DNA of 64,000 nucleotides, taken from assembly GCF_000158955.1 (NCBI RefSeq), contig NZ_GG657757.1, positions 7,917,676 to 7,981,675 of the forward strand, given 5' to 3'. Origin of the DNA: Streptomyces viridochromogenes DSM 40736. Its GTDB lineage: Bacteria > Actinomycetota > Actinomycetes > Streptomycetales > Streptomycetaceae. The position numbers were made by a program, and so were the translations under genes. Shown one piece after another: positions 1-7,292 of this stretch. Under the pieces are notes generated by a model. It made no database searches. It worked only from the letters and a program-made list of their open reading frames with translations, and had not been told where the DNA came from. The number at the start of each line of letters is the position of its first letter. Positions within the stretch are counted from its first letter, which is position 1.

Positions 1-97
1 TTTCGGCGAGTATCTGCCGGGCGGCGCGAAGGAGCGCGCGACGGGTCTCGGCGCGGCGCCGCTCGAACCGGTTGCTGGGCGGGGCTGACGTAGGCAT
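1..97 (-). CDS. TetR-family regulator, N-terminal part (cut by window edge)
   Basis: Only the first 32 codons lie in the window. They start at an ATG whose complement is CAT at 95-97. The visible peptide begins MPTSAPPSNRFERRRAE and continues with an Arg/Ala-rich helix ending ARQILAE. This is the usual lead-in to helix 1 of a TetR DNA-binding domain (R-x-x-I/L-L-x-A-A). The gene diverges from the aromatic-catabolism operon starting at 233, and the 135 bp between them holds two TGATGA/TCATCA inverted repeats, so it is probably the local repressor of that operon. The ligand-binding domain is outside the window. Confidence 0.75.
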   Translation of the reverse strand, partial: MPTSAPPSNRFERRRAETRRALLRAARQILAE

Positions 98-137
98 ACG
101 CAGAGTCTAATCGCGAGGGCGATGACAACAGCATCTC

Positions 138-151
138 TGATGAAATCATCA
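138..151. promoter_or_regulatory. Inverted repeat TGATGA-AA-TCATCA, candidate TetR operator 1
   Basis: This is a perfect 6-2-6 inverted repeat in the divergent intergenic region between the TetR gene (start 97) and the dioxygenase gene (start 233). The same half-sites recur at 192-208 with a 5-bp spacer. Two matching sites between a TetR gene and its divergent operon suggest autoregulation plus operon control. This is inferred from position and symmetry only. Confidence 0.55.
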
Positions 152-169
152 TTTCCTGTCGGGGAGACC

Positions 170-208
170 TTGACGACGAGACTGTCAAACTTGATGATTC
201 CCTCATCA
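170..208 (+). promoter_or_regulatory. Promoter with operator-like inverted repeat 2
   Basis: A -35-like TTGACG (170-175) is followed after exactly 17 bp by GATGAT (193-198), a fair -10 match. The second inverted repeat, TGATGA-TTCCC-TCATCA (192-208), covers this -10, so a bound repressor would block the promoter. The start at 233 has GGAGGG about 5 nt upstream, giving a leader of about 30 nt. Confidence 0.45.
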
Positions 209-232
209 CGGCAATGCTGCTCGGAGGGCACC

Positions 233-1378
233 ATGTCTGAACCCCGCGTCCACGGGACCGATGTCAAGACGGCCCACCAGGACCTGCACAGCGACCAGGG
301 CGCCCTGCGCGGCGAGCACCCCGGCCGCTCCCGCAATCCCGTCATCAAGGTGGCGGACCTGGCCTGGCTGGAGTTCGAGAAGCCCGACCTGGACCGGGCG
401 GAGGTCTTCGCCCGCGACTTCGGGTTCGGCATCGCCGCCCGCACGGAGCGGGAGCTGTGGCTGCGCGGCACCTTCCCGGGCTCGCCCTGCATGGTGATCC
501 GGCGCGGGCGGAGCTCGCGCTTCATCGGCCCGGCGTTCCGCGCGGCGGAGCGGGCCGACCTGGACCGGCTGGCGCGGGCCACCGGCTCCGACGTGCGGGA
601 CGCGGATGTGCCCGGCGGTGGCAAGGTGGTCGGCCTGCTCGACCCGTCCGGCTCCCCGGTACGGGTGGTGCACTGCGGCGAGCAGCTTTCCGCGCTGCCC
701 GAGCAGCAGCCGCTGCTGCTCAACTTCGGCACTGCTCACCGTCGTACGAACACCACGCAGCGCCCGCCGCGCGAGCCGTCCCGGATCCAGCGGCTGGGAC
801 ATCTGGTGCTGGAGACGCGGGTGTTCGAGCGGGCGCTGGACTGGTACTTGGACACCCTCGGCATGATCGTGTCCGACTTCCTGTTCCTGGACGGGCAGCG
901 CGAGCGCGGCCCGGTCATGGCGTTCATCCGCTGCGACCTCGGCAGCGTGCCGGCCGACCACCACACGCTGGCCATGCACCTGGGGCCGGGCACCGGCTAC
1001 GTCCACTCCGCCTACCAGGTCACCGACCTGGACTCGATCGCGGCCGGCGGCGAATACCTCAAGGAGCGCGGTTACCAGCGCAGTTGGGGCATCGGACGGC
1101 ACATCCAGGGCAGCCAGCTCTTCGACTACTGGCGCGATCCCGACCACTTCATGCTGGAGCACTTCGCCGACGGCGACCTGTTCTCCTGCGACATCGAGCC
1201 CGGCTGGGCGGCCTTCTCGACCAGCGGGCTGGCCCAGTGGGGTCCGCCGGCCACGCGTGACTTCCTCGGTGCGAGCCCCACCCCGGAGCGGGTCCGCCAC
1301 GTCATCGAGGCCCTGCGCGGTGACAACGAGATGGACATGGCGCGTCTGCTGGGTCTGCTCAAGGCCGCCAAGTCCTGA
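233..1378 (+). CDS. Two-domain VOC / extradiol ring-cleavage dioxygenase-like protein
   Basis: This is a 381-residue protein with two vicinal-oxygen-chelate (glyoxalase/bleomycin-resistance fold) domains, roughly residues 35-150 and 185-320. Type I extradiol dioxygenases such as 2,3-dihydroxybiphenyl dioxygenase have this layout. The C-terminal domain keeps the metal set: His near 190 (RLGHLVLE), His near 242 (ADHHTLAMH) and Glu near 307 (FMLEHFAD). I chose ATG 233 because of the GGAGGG site. An in-frame ATG at 122 would add 37 unconserved residues running through the operator region. It is followed by a FAH-family hydrolase and an MhpA-like hydroxylase, so it probably opens a hydroxylated aromatic ring (catechol type) in the cytoplasm, using Fe(II). 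The substrate cannot be read from sequence. Confidence 0.85.
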   Translation: MSEPRVHGTDVKTAHQDLHSDQGALRGEHPGRSRNPVIKVADLAWLEFEKPDLDRAEVFARDFGFGIAARTERELWLRGTFPGSPCMVIRRGRSSRFIGPAFRAAERADLDRLARATGSDVRDADVPGGGKVVGLLDPSGSPVRVVHCGEQLSALPEQQPLLLNFGTAHRRTNTTQRPPREPSRIQRLGHLVLETRVFERALDWYLDTLGMIVSDFLFLDGQRERGPVMAFIRCDLGSVPADHHTLAMHLGPGTGYVHSAYQVTDLDSIAAGGEYLKERGYQRSWGIGRHIQGSQLFDYWRDPDHFMLEHFADGDLFSCDIEPGWAAFSTSGLAQWGPPATRDFLGASPTPERVRHVIEALRGDNEMDMARLLGLLKAAKS

Positions 1379-1407
1379 ATCCTCAACTCCCTCACGAAAG
1401 TACTGAC

Positions 1408-2385
1408 ATGAGCACCAACGTCCTGCGCACCGCCGACGGGTGGTGGGTGGTTCTCCCCCAAGCTCTCGACTCCGCTCGAGCAGGGGGGACCCCCAACGAC
1501 CGGGCCGTCCCGGTCGACACCAAGGCCGTCACCACCGCCGAACTGATCGCCGACCGGGCCGCCGTACGAGAGGCCGCGCTCTCCGGCGAGCCCGGCACGC
1601 CCGTCGCCGACCTGGCCGCCCTCTCGCCGCTCACCACCCCCTGCAGGGTGGTCGCGCAGATGGTCAACTACCGTAGTCACGCCCGCGATTCGGGCTTCAC
1701 CGGCGACATCCCGCCCGCCTTCTTCCGCAAGGCGTCCGGCTCGGTCAGCGGCCCGGGCGACGCCGTCATCCGGCCCCCGCATGTGAAGTTCCTCGACTAC
1801 GAGATCGAACTCGGCCTCGTCATGGGGGCGCCACTGCCCCTCGGCACCCGAGTCGACGAGCCGGACCTGCCGTCGTACGTCGCCGGGCTGGTGATCACCA
1901 ACGATGTCAGCGCACGGGACATCCAGCTGACCAAGACGCAGTTCTACGAGAGCAAGTCGTACCCGACCTTCACACCGACCGGGCCGTACCTCACCCTGCT
2001 GGAGCCGGAGGATTTCGCCCACCTCCTCGACCTGCGACTGAAGCTGTCCGTCAACGGTGAACTGCGCCAGGACCGCACCCTCGCCGACATGATCGTCCGC
2101 CCGGCCCAGGCTCTCACCCTGCTGGCCCGCTTCCAGACCCTCGACGCCGGTGACCTGCTGCTCACCGGCACCCCAGGCGGTACGGCGCTCAAGGCGCCGC
2201 CGAAGCCGGTCGAGAAGATCGGCGCGCTGCTGCCGCCCGCCGTGAAGTGGAAGGCGTTCTTCAAGAGCCAGGCGAAGAACCCGCACTACCTGCACGCGGG
2301 CGACGTGATCACGGCGACGATCGCGACCTCGGACGGCCGCATCGACCTCGGCGAGCAGCGTACGCCCGTCACGGACGCGCAGTAG
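1408..2385 (+). CDS. Fumarylacetoacetate hydrolase (FAH) family protein
   Basis: This 325-residue protein has the FAH fold from about residue 80 onward. It includes YEIELGLVMG near 130-140 and NDVSARDIQ near 165, which carry the Glu and Asp residues that bind the divalent metal in this family. Members hydrolyse C-C bonds, or hydrate or decarboxylate keto acids, after meta-cleavage of aromatics. That fits between the dioxygenase upstream and the hydroxylase 18 bp downstream. Residues about 15-30 (VLPQALDSARAGGTPN) are encoded by a Streptomyces-type hairpin repeat, so the N-terminus looks altered by insertion although the frame stays open. The ribosome site is weak (ACGAAAG), possibly reflecting translational coupling to the upstream gene. 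Confidence 0.88.
   Translation: MSTNVLRTADGWWVVLPQALDSARAGGTPNDRAVPVDTKAVTTAELIADRAAVREAALSGEPGTPVADLAALSPLTTPCRVVAQMVNYRSHARDSGFTGDIPPAFFRKASGSVSGPGDAVIRPPHVKFLDYEIELGLVMGAPLPLGTRVDEPDLPSYVAGLVITNDVSARDIQLTKTQFYESKSYPTFTPTGPYLTLLEPEDFAHLLDLRLKLSVNGELRQDRTLADMIVRPAQALTLLARFQTLDAGDLLLTGTPGGTALKAPPKPVEKIGALLPPAVKWKAFFKSQAKNPHYLHAGDVITATIATSDGRIDLGEQRTPVTDAQ
1449..1496. repeat. Streptomyces hairpin repeat (REP/MITE-like) inside a coding region
   Basis: The segment runs from GGTTCTCCCCCAAGCTCTCG through CTCGAGCAGGGGGG to the CCCCC run. It folds on itself through CTCCCCC / GGGGGG and CTCGA / TCGAG arms. I recognise this element as a repeat scattered through Streptomyces genomes, usually between genes. 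Here it is about 48 bp, a multiple of three, and is read through in frame. Confidence 0.75.
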
Positions 2386-2403
2386 GGCGGAGGTGAGCCG
2401 CAC

Positions 2404-3987
2404 ATGACCGTCGAGCACAACCCGGCAGCCGTACCCGTGGTGATCATCGGGGCCGGACCCGTGGGCGTGACCGCCGCCCTCCTCCTCGCCCGGCGCGGAA
2501 TCCGCAGCGTCGTCCTCGAACGCCACCAGGACGTCTACCCGCTTCCTCGCGCCGTCGCCACCGACGACGAGGTACGCAGGATCCTCCAGGCCGCGGGCGT
2601 GGGGGAGGAGTTCGCCGCGATCGCCCGACCGGCCAACGGGCTGCGGCTGCTGGACGCCCGGCACCGGGTGATGGCCGAGTTCCGCCGCACCGAGCACGGC
2701 CTGCACGGCTACCCGCAGACCAGCATGTTCGACCAGCCCGAGCTGGAACAACTGTTGCGCGCCGCCCTGGCCCGGCGCCCGGAGTGCGAACTGCGGGGCG
2801 GCGTGGAGGTCACCGCCGTCGGACCGGACACGGCCGGCCCCGTGCGCGTGACCTACCGCGACGACGACGGCGAGCACCAGCTGTGGGCCGAGGCGGTCCT
2901 CGGCTGCGACGGCGCGGGCAGCCTCACCCGCGAGGCCATCGGCGCCGTATGGGAGGACCTGCGCTTCGAGGAGCAGTGGACCGTCGTCGATGTCCGCACG
3001 ACGGCCGACGTCCGCTGCTGGGAGGGCGTCGACCAGGTCTGCGACCCGGACCGGCCGGCCACCTTCATGCGCGTCGGTGAGGACCGCTACCGCTGGGAGT
3101 TCCGGCTGCGGGACGGCCACGAGCCGGTCCGCGAGCTGATCGCCCCGTGGCTGCCGCAGTCCTACGACGGGGACTTCGAGGTCGTGCGTGAGACGCAGTA
3201 CACCTTCCGGGCGCGTGTCGCCGACCGCTGGCGCAGCGGACGGGTCTTCCTCCTCGGCGACGCCGCCCACCTCACCCCGCCCTTCATCGGGCAGGGCCTG
3301 TGCGCGGGCCTGCGGGACGCCTACAACCTCACCTGGAAACTCGCCCATGTCCTCCAACAGGGCGGCGAAGAACGCCTGTTGGCCACGTACGAGAGCGAGC
3401 GCAAACCGCATGCCCGCCATGTCATCCGGCTCGCGGTCGCCATGGGCTGGGCCATGACCGGCGGCCAGGACGGCGCCGCCACGGCGCGCCGGAGGCTGCT
3501 CGCCGTAGCCTGCCGCATACCCGGGCTCGCCACGGCGGCCGGCCGCGACCTGAGCCCGCCCCTGACCACCGGGCCCCTCGTCCGACGCCGTACTCGCAGG
3601 GGCCTGGTGGGCACCTACTGCCCGCAACCGTGGATCACGGCCGACGGGCGGCGTACCCGCCTCGATGAGCTGCTCGGCGACTCCTTCGCCCTCCTGACCG
3701 CCGCCGAACCCGGGCCCTCGCTGAACGCCCTTGCCCACGGACTCGGCATCCGCGCGATCCCCGTCACGGACTTCGGCGACGACGGCACCCTCGCCGCCTG
3801 GCTGAGCGCGGGGCGGGCGGACGCCGTACTGCTGCGTCCCGACCGCATCGTCATGGACATCGTCCCGGCCGGCGGCCCCGACTTCACGGACACCTCCGCC
3901 TGGGCGTCCCTCCTGCACACCACGCGCGGCTCCCAGCCTTCCTCCCGGACCGTCGACAACAGCCTGCTGAGGAGCATCACACGATGA
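2404..3987 (+). CDS. FAD-dependent aromatic hydroxylase (MhpA / 3-(3-hydroxyphenyl)propionate hydroxylase-like)
   Basis: This is a 527-residue class A flavoprotein monooxygenase. It has the dinucleotide-binding GAGPVG near residues 17-22, the DG motif region (GCDGAGSLTREAIG) near 165-178, and the GDAAHLTPPFIGQG flavin motif near 285. A thioredoxin-like C-terminal tail (about 440-527) follows, as in MhpA and PheA. Such enzymes use NAD(P)H and O2 to add an ortho hydroxyl to a phenol, producing the catechol substrate of the dioxygenase encoded at 233. GGAGGTGAG precedes the ATG. The last codons overlap by 4 bp (ATGA) with the next, now truncated, reading frame, so the operon once continued. Confidence 0.9.
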   Translation: MTVEHNPAAVPVVIIGAGPVGVTAALLLARRGIRSVVLERHQDVYPLPRAVATDDEVRRILQAAGVGEEFAAIARPANGLRLLDARHRVMAEFRRTEHGLHGYPQTSMFDQPELEQLLRAALARRPECELRGGVEVTAVGPDTAGPVRVTYRDDDGEHQLWAEAVLGCDGAGSLTREAIGAVWEDLRFEEQWTVVDVRTTADVRCWEGVDQVCDPDRPATFMRVGEDRYRWEFRLRDGHEPVRELIAPWLPQSYDGDFEVVRETQYTFRARVADRWRSGRVFLLGDAAHLTPPFIGQGLCAGLRDAYNLTWKLAHVLQQGGEERLLATYESERKPHARHVIRLAVAMGWAMTGGQDGAATARRRLLAVACRIPGLATAAGRDLSPPLTTGPLVRRRTRRGLVGTYCPQPWITADGRRTRLDELLGDSFALLTAAEPGPSLNALAHGLGIRAIPVTDFGDDGTLAAWLSAGRADAVLLRPDRIVMDIVPAGGPDFTDTSAWASLLHTTRGSQPSSRTVDNSLLRSITR

Positions 3988-4122
3988 GCCTGCCCGACCC
4001 TTTCCTGACGCCTGATCCGCAGGCCGTCGCGGACAGCTACATCGCGGACTTCGCCCGCCACGTCGGGATGCCCGGCTCCGACTACGCCACCTTGCACCGC
4101 TGGTCGGTCACCGACCAGCAGG
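3984..4122 (+). pseudogene. Truncated acetoacetyl-CoA synthetase-like N-terminus
   Basis: It starts at the ATG overlapping the hydroxylase stop (ATGA). About 45 residues, ending DYATLHRWSVTDQ, match the start of acetoacetyl-CoA / acyl-CoA synthetases, where the LHRWSV-x-D motif precedes the first adenylation-domain helix. Homology stops near 4110-4122 and the sequence runs into an unrelated TetR relic. The nominal frame stays open to 4526 only by chance. It was probably a CoA ligase acting on products of the upstream aromatic pathway, lost by deletion or recombination. The family call rests on a short stretch. Confidence 0.6.
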
Positions 4123-4425
4123 ATCACGGAGCGCAAGATCCTGGCGGCGGCGCGGCAGGCTCTGGCCGAGGACGGCTGGGAGGGGCTGGCCGTCGCCCGG
4201 GTGGCGGCGGCCAGGGTGTCGGTCGGCTCGGTCCACGGACGCTTTCACCGACAAGGACGGCCTGGTCCACGCCATCCAGCACGACATGCTGGACGAAGTC
4301 GACGCCGACCTGCGCGACGCCTTGGCACGGCTCGGTGAGCGCACCGACACCCCGTCGGCCCAGCTGGTGGCGGACGCGGTGCACGTACTGGCTGAACAGG
4401 CCACCCTCGCGCCGATCAACTGGCC
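4123..4425 (+). pseudogene. TetR-family regulator relic, frameshifted
   Basis: From 4123 one frame reads ITERKILAAARQALAEDGWE and continues to a recognition-helix-like VSVGSVHGRF. The next frame then continues TDKDGLVHAIQHDMLDEVDA. The break is at 4243-4245, where TTT replaces an expected TT (CGC-TTC-ACC). This is the helix-turn-helix and first ligand-domain helices of a TetR protein with a +1 frameshift. No start codon and no full C-terminal domain remain. It is joined directly to the synthetase fragment, which marks a recombination junction. Confidence 0.65.
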
Positions 4426-4499
4426 GTCGCCCAGCCGGGCTGCCTGGCATCAACCCATGTTGGCGTCAGGTAGTACGGGCGTGGGCTGCGGCAGCCCCG

Positions 4500-4620
4500 G
4501 CCGCCTGTGCAAGCGGCACCCGCTGATGGGCGAGTCCGACCTCGTTCTCCCAGCCCATGGCCCTCTGCAGCGATCCCACCCAGCTGCTGATCATCTATCA
4601 TGCCGAGCCCGGCTCCCGGG
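4500..4620 (+). pseudogene. C-terminal relic of an XRE regulator with MmyB-like ligand domain
   Basis: One frame gives KRHPLMGESDLVL near 4511-4549. The adjacent frame gives MALCSDPTQLLIIYHAEPGS from 4557. Together they resemble the end of MmyB-type ligand-binding domains (HPLVG-x-L-x-L ... D-x-x-Q-x-L-x-x-Y-x-A-x-P-G-S) found after an XRE helix-turn-helix in Streptomyces. A frameshift lies between the two pieces and the HTH part is absent. This is a recalled motif pattern and has not been checked by alignment. Confidence 0.45.
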
Positions 4621-5009
4621 GTTGCAGACGCCGCGCTGAGCGCAAGTGGCACGCCTCAGGGGCGCACTGCCGAGGCTTTCCGCAGACGCGCTGTCGGCGT
4701 GGACTTCCACCAGGTCACGGACGCTGAACCGGAGTTGGCGCCACTCCACGTGCTGGGGCCGGCATCTGCCCGCAGACGGAGACCCGTACGGCTACAGCAC
4801 GGGCGCGCTGCTGCTTGCACCCGAGTGCCGAGTGCGCGGTGGACCGGGGCGGTGGCCGCTCTCGACGGCCTGGGCTCCTCTCGCAGCGGTGTCACTTTGC
4901 AGGAAGATGATCCGGTAGCTAACATCCTATTCAACAATGCGATTAGGTGCATAGTTGCACAGCGGTGATCGTGTGCCACTTCCAGCGTTGACGAGAGGCG
5001 GTCAGCCCC
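4621..5009. other. Non-coding stretch with no recognisable gene
   Basis: This is about 390 bp between the regulator relics and the SGNH hydrolase. Open frames are present on both strands but show no family motif, no credible ribosome site and no steady third-position GC. The last 90 bp (around 4917-4970) are AT-richer than the surroundings and probably carry the promoter of the next gene. Confidence 0.5.
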
Positions 5010-5816
5010 GTGTCGAGCAGTGCGTATCTGCGCTATGTCGCCTTGGGTGACAGTCACACAGAGGGGCTCGGGGACGGCGACGATGCCCGTGGTCTTCGGG
5101 GCTGGGCGGACCGGCTCGCTGAACAGGTCGCCCGCCACAGTCCCGGCTTGCACTACGCCAACCTCGCGGTGCGCGGCCGTAAGGCCGGTCAGGTACGCGC
5201 CGAGCAGCTCGGTCCGGCTCTCGCGCTGAGGCCCGACCTCGCCACCGTGGTGGCCGGGGTCAATGACGTGTTGCGTCCGTCCTGCGACCTCGACGAGGTG
5301 GCCGGTCATGTCGAGGCGATGTTCGCCGCCCTCACCGCGCAGGGCGCCACCGTCGCGACCCTCATGTTTCCCGACGTCGGGCGTATCACGCCGTTGGCCC
5401 GCCCGATCGGTCACCGTGTTCTCGCTCTCAACGCGCGCGTTCGGGAGGCCGCCGACCGCCACGGCGTAGTGGTCGCGGAGACGGCCGCGCACGCGGCGGC
5501 GACCGATCCGCGGTTGTGGAGTGCTGACCGGCTGCATGCAGGCCCGCTGGGACACGCGCGCATTGCGGCTGCCGTGGCCCAGGCGCTCGGTCTGCCGGGC
5601 AGCGACGACACGTGGGCCCTTCCCCTTCCGGTCGCGGGGACGGACATCTCCGCCTGGAGGGCGGTGGGTGCCGAACTGCGCTGGGCCGGCACCTTCCTCG
5701 GCCCCTGGATCGGCCGCCGCCTGCGTGGTCGCTCCTCCGGCGACGGCCGTCAGGCCAAGCGGCCGGCGCTGCTTCCGGTGGCGGTGTCGGTTGGGGACAC
5801 CTCCCCAACGGTGTGA
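5010..5816 (+). CDS. SGNH/GDSL-family hydrolase
   Basis: This 268-residue protein begins at GTG 5010 behind GAGAGG. It shows the SGNH blocks in order: block I ALGDSHTEG with nucleophile Ser15, block III GVND near 83-86 (the Asn of the oxyanion hole), and block V DRLHAGPLGH near 173-182 carrying the catalytic Asp and His. There is no signal peptide, so it is a cytoplasmic esterase-type enzyme. The last 60 residues are Arg-rich with a Trp/Leu helix and may touch membrane or nucleic acid. Its neighbours are unrelated, so the substrate cannot be inferred. Confidence 0.88.
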   Translation: MSSSAYLRYVALGDSHTEGLGDGDDARGLRGWADRLAEQVARHSPGLHYANLAVRGRKAGQVRAEQLGPALALRPDLATVVAGVNDVLRPSCDLDEVAGHVEAMFAALTAQGATVATLMFPDVGRITPLARPIGHRVLALNARVREAADRHGVVVAETAAHAAATDPRLWSADRLHAGPLGHARIAAAVAQALGLPGSDDTWALPLPVAGTDISAWRAVGAELRWAGTFLGPWIGRRLRGRSSGDGRQAKRPALLPVAVSVGDTSPTV

Positions 5817-6040
5817 TGCTCTGGCTTGCGGCGCTGCCGGTGGCTCCTCGTGCTGAACCTTCTTCGTCGGACGGTAGTTGGACAGAGTGCAAGTCACGCG
5901 GGCCGAGCTGCCCGTTGCCGTGCTCATGGTGTCGGCCGACCCGGCTGTGGCGTAGGTCGGGGACGGGCATCCGCTCGACTCGCGAAGCGGCCCGGGCCTG
6001 AGTGCCTTCTCTTGCTGACTCCAGGTGGGGCCGCCGCAGG

Positions 6041-6622
6041 TCAGTTGTCGGCCCGGAGCGTGGCCGTGCGCTGTTCGAGCCTGCGCAGTGCCATGTCCCC
6101 CCACTGGAGGTTCTCCCGCTCGAAGGACATTCCGCGTAGCAGGGTGAGGTACGGGCCGATGCGCTCGGCCTCGGCGAAGTACGCCTCCTCGGAGCGCCCC
6201 TCGAGCAGACGTTGCCGGAGCCGTTCGTAGCGGGCCAGCTTGGCGGTGGCCCACTCCATGCGTTCGGCGATGGCGGTCCGGACCGCTTCCATGTCGCCCG
6301 CGTCCAGGCACTGCACCTTGACCATCAGCTCGTCCCGGATGACCGCCGGTTTACCCAAGGGCTCGGCGGTGTAGGCGCGGACGGCCTTCCGCCCGGCCTC
6401 CGTCAAGGAGAACAGGCGCTTGTTGGGGCGTCGCTCCTGCTCGACGACGCGGGCCGTGACGAGTCCTTCGGCCTCCATGCGCTCCAGCTCCCGGTAGAGC
6501 TGCTGGGGCGTCGACATCCAGAAGTTGGCGACCGTCGCGTCGAACGCCTTCGCGAGGTCGTACCCGGACGCCTCGCCCTCCAACAGCGCGGCCATCACCG
6601 CGTTCCGCAAAGCCATGGACAC
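6041..6622 (-). CDS. PadR-family transcriptional regulator
   Basis: This is a 193-residue PadR protein. The winged helix (about residues 5-85) has the typical start ALRNAVMAALLEGEASGYDL and the wing PNKRLFSLTEAGRKA. The Vir_C-like C-terminal helical dimerisation domain (about 95-180) ends ENLQWGDMALRRLE. GTG 6622 or ATG 6616 can start it. It diverges from the SnoaL-like gene at 6752. PadR proteins usually repress a divergent neighbour and themselves, and the 130-bp gap carries half-site repeats typical of such operators (6640-6671). Confidence 0.92.
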   Translation of the reverse strand: MSMALRNAVMAALLEGEASGYDLAKAFDATVANFWMSTPQQLYRELERMEAEGLVTARVVEQERRPNKRLFSLTEAGRKAVRAYTAEPLGKPAVIRDELMVKVQCLDAGDMEAVRTAIAERMEWATAKLARYERLRQRLLEGRSEEAYFAEAERIGPYLTLLRGMSFERENLQWGDMALRRLEQRTATLRADN

Positions 6623-6639
6623 ACGCTAGCACCGCTGTG

Positions 6640-6671
6640 ATTACTCAACGAAGTGAGTGATGGTCCACTCA
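6640..6671. promoter_or_regulatory. Three-half-site palindromic operator, candidate PadR site
   Basis: ATTACTCA (6640-6647) and TGAGTGAT (6654-6661) form an imperfect 8-6-8 palindrome. The second arm pairs again with CACTCA (6666-6671) as a perfect 6-6-6 palindrome. The alternating half-sites therefore allow two overlapping dimer sites, right before the PadR start codon. Confidence 0.6.
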
Positions 6672-6691
6672 ATCCTTATAGACAAGCCCTG

Positions 6692-6732
6692 GTGAGGCCG
6701 CTAACCTCACGTACATCTATTCAATTTATTGA
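6692..6732. promoter_or_regulatory. Two further inverted repeats upstream of the SnoaL-like gene
   Basis: GTGAGG (6692-6697) and CCTCAC (6705-6710) form a perfect 6-7-6 repeat. TCAAT-TT-ATTGA (6721-6732) is a second one, 20 bp upstream of the start codon at 6752. Either may be an operator, or the first may be a small mRNA hairpin. The segment is AT-rich, as expected for a promoter. Confidence 0.35.
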
Positions 6733-6751
6733 TTATGAGAGGTGGGCTCCT

Positions 6752-7144
6752 GTGCATCCCTTCCGTAAAGCTGTCGAGAGCGGCGACCTGGACGCCGTGG
6801 CCGCGCTGCTGGCCGACGACGTCGTCTTCACCAGCCCCGTCGCCTTCAAGCCGTACCCGGGCAAGGCCATCACCGCCGCGATCCTGCGCGGCGTGTCCCG
6901 GGTCTTCCAGGACTTCACCTACGTCCGCGAGATAGCCAACCCCGACGGCCGCGACCACGCCTTCGTCTTCACCGCCACCGTCGCCGGCAAGCATCTTCAG
7001 GGTTGCGACTTCCTGCACTTCGACGACAACGGGAAGATCGACGAGTTCACGGTCATGGTGCGCCCGCTCTCCGCCGCCCAGGCACTCTCCGAGGCCATGG
7101 GCGCCCAGTTCGAGCAGATCGCCCGAGAGGCCGCCGAGCAGTGA
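6752..7144 (+). CDS. SnoaL/NTF2-like small alpha+beta-barrel protein
   Basis: This 130-residue protein starts at GTG 6752 with GAGAGG upstream. An earlier in-frame ATG at 6653 would cross the operator region and adds unconserved residues. The opening FRKAVESGDLDAVAALLADD is the classic NTF2-like / SnoaL helix pair. It is followed by four strands with VFTSPVAFKPYPGK, FVFTATVAGKHLQG and the FHFDDNGKIDEFTVMVRP-type closing strands. Family members are small ligand-binding proteins or isomerase/hydrolase-like enzymes. It is divergent from the PadR gene and is the likely regulated target. Confidence 0.85.
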   Translation: MHPFRKAVESGDLDAVAALLADDVVFTSPVAFKPYPGKAITAAILRGVSRVFQDFTYVREIANPDGRDHAFVFTATVAGKHLQGCDFLHFDDNGKIDEFTVMVRPLSAAQALSEAMGAQFEQIAREAAEQ

Positions 7145-7292
7145 CCGCGACGACGGACTTCGACGCGGTGCTCCCTCTGGCCTTGTGCGCCCAGTACTCC
7201 AGCCGTAGATCGTGATCCTGTTGCTGGAGTGCGGTGGAGAGGGGGCAACGGTCAGTCGTCGACGAGATCGAGCCGGGCAGCGCAGGCGTCCG

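Noticed and set aside
206..1300. Long minus-strand open frame opposite the dioxygenase gene
   Set aside because: Shadow of the plus-strand gene: high-GC codon bias opens the complementary frames. It has no ribosome site or family motif, and the plus-strand VOC motifs are clear.
1126..3918. 930-codon minus-strand open frame across three plus-strand genes
   Set aside because: It spans the dioxygenase, FAH and hydroxylase genes, whose motifs are intact on the plus strand. The translation is low-complexity Gly/Arg/Asp text typical of antisense frames.
5428..6311. Minus-strand frames behind the SGNH hydrolase
   Set aside because: Antisense to the SGNH and PadR genes or intergenic; Arg/Pro-rich without motifs or starts.
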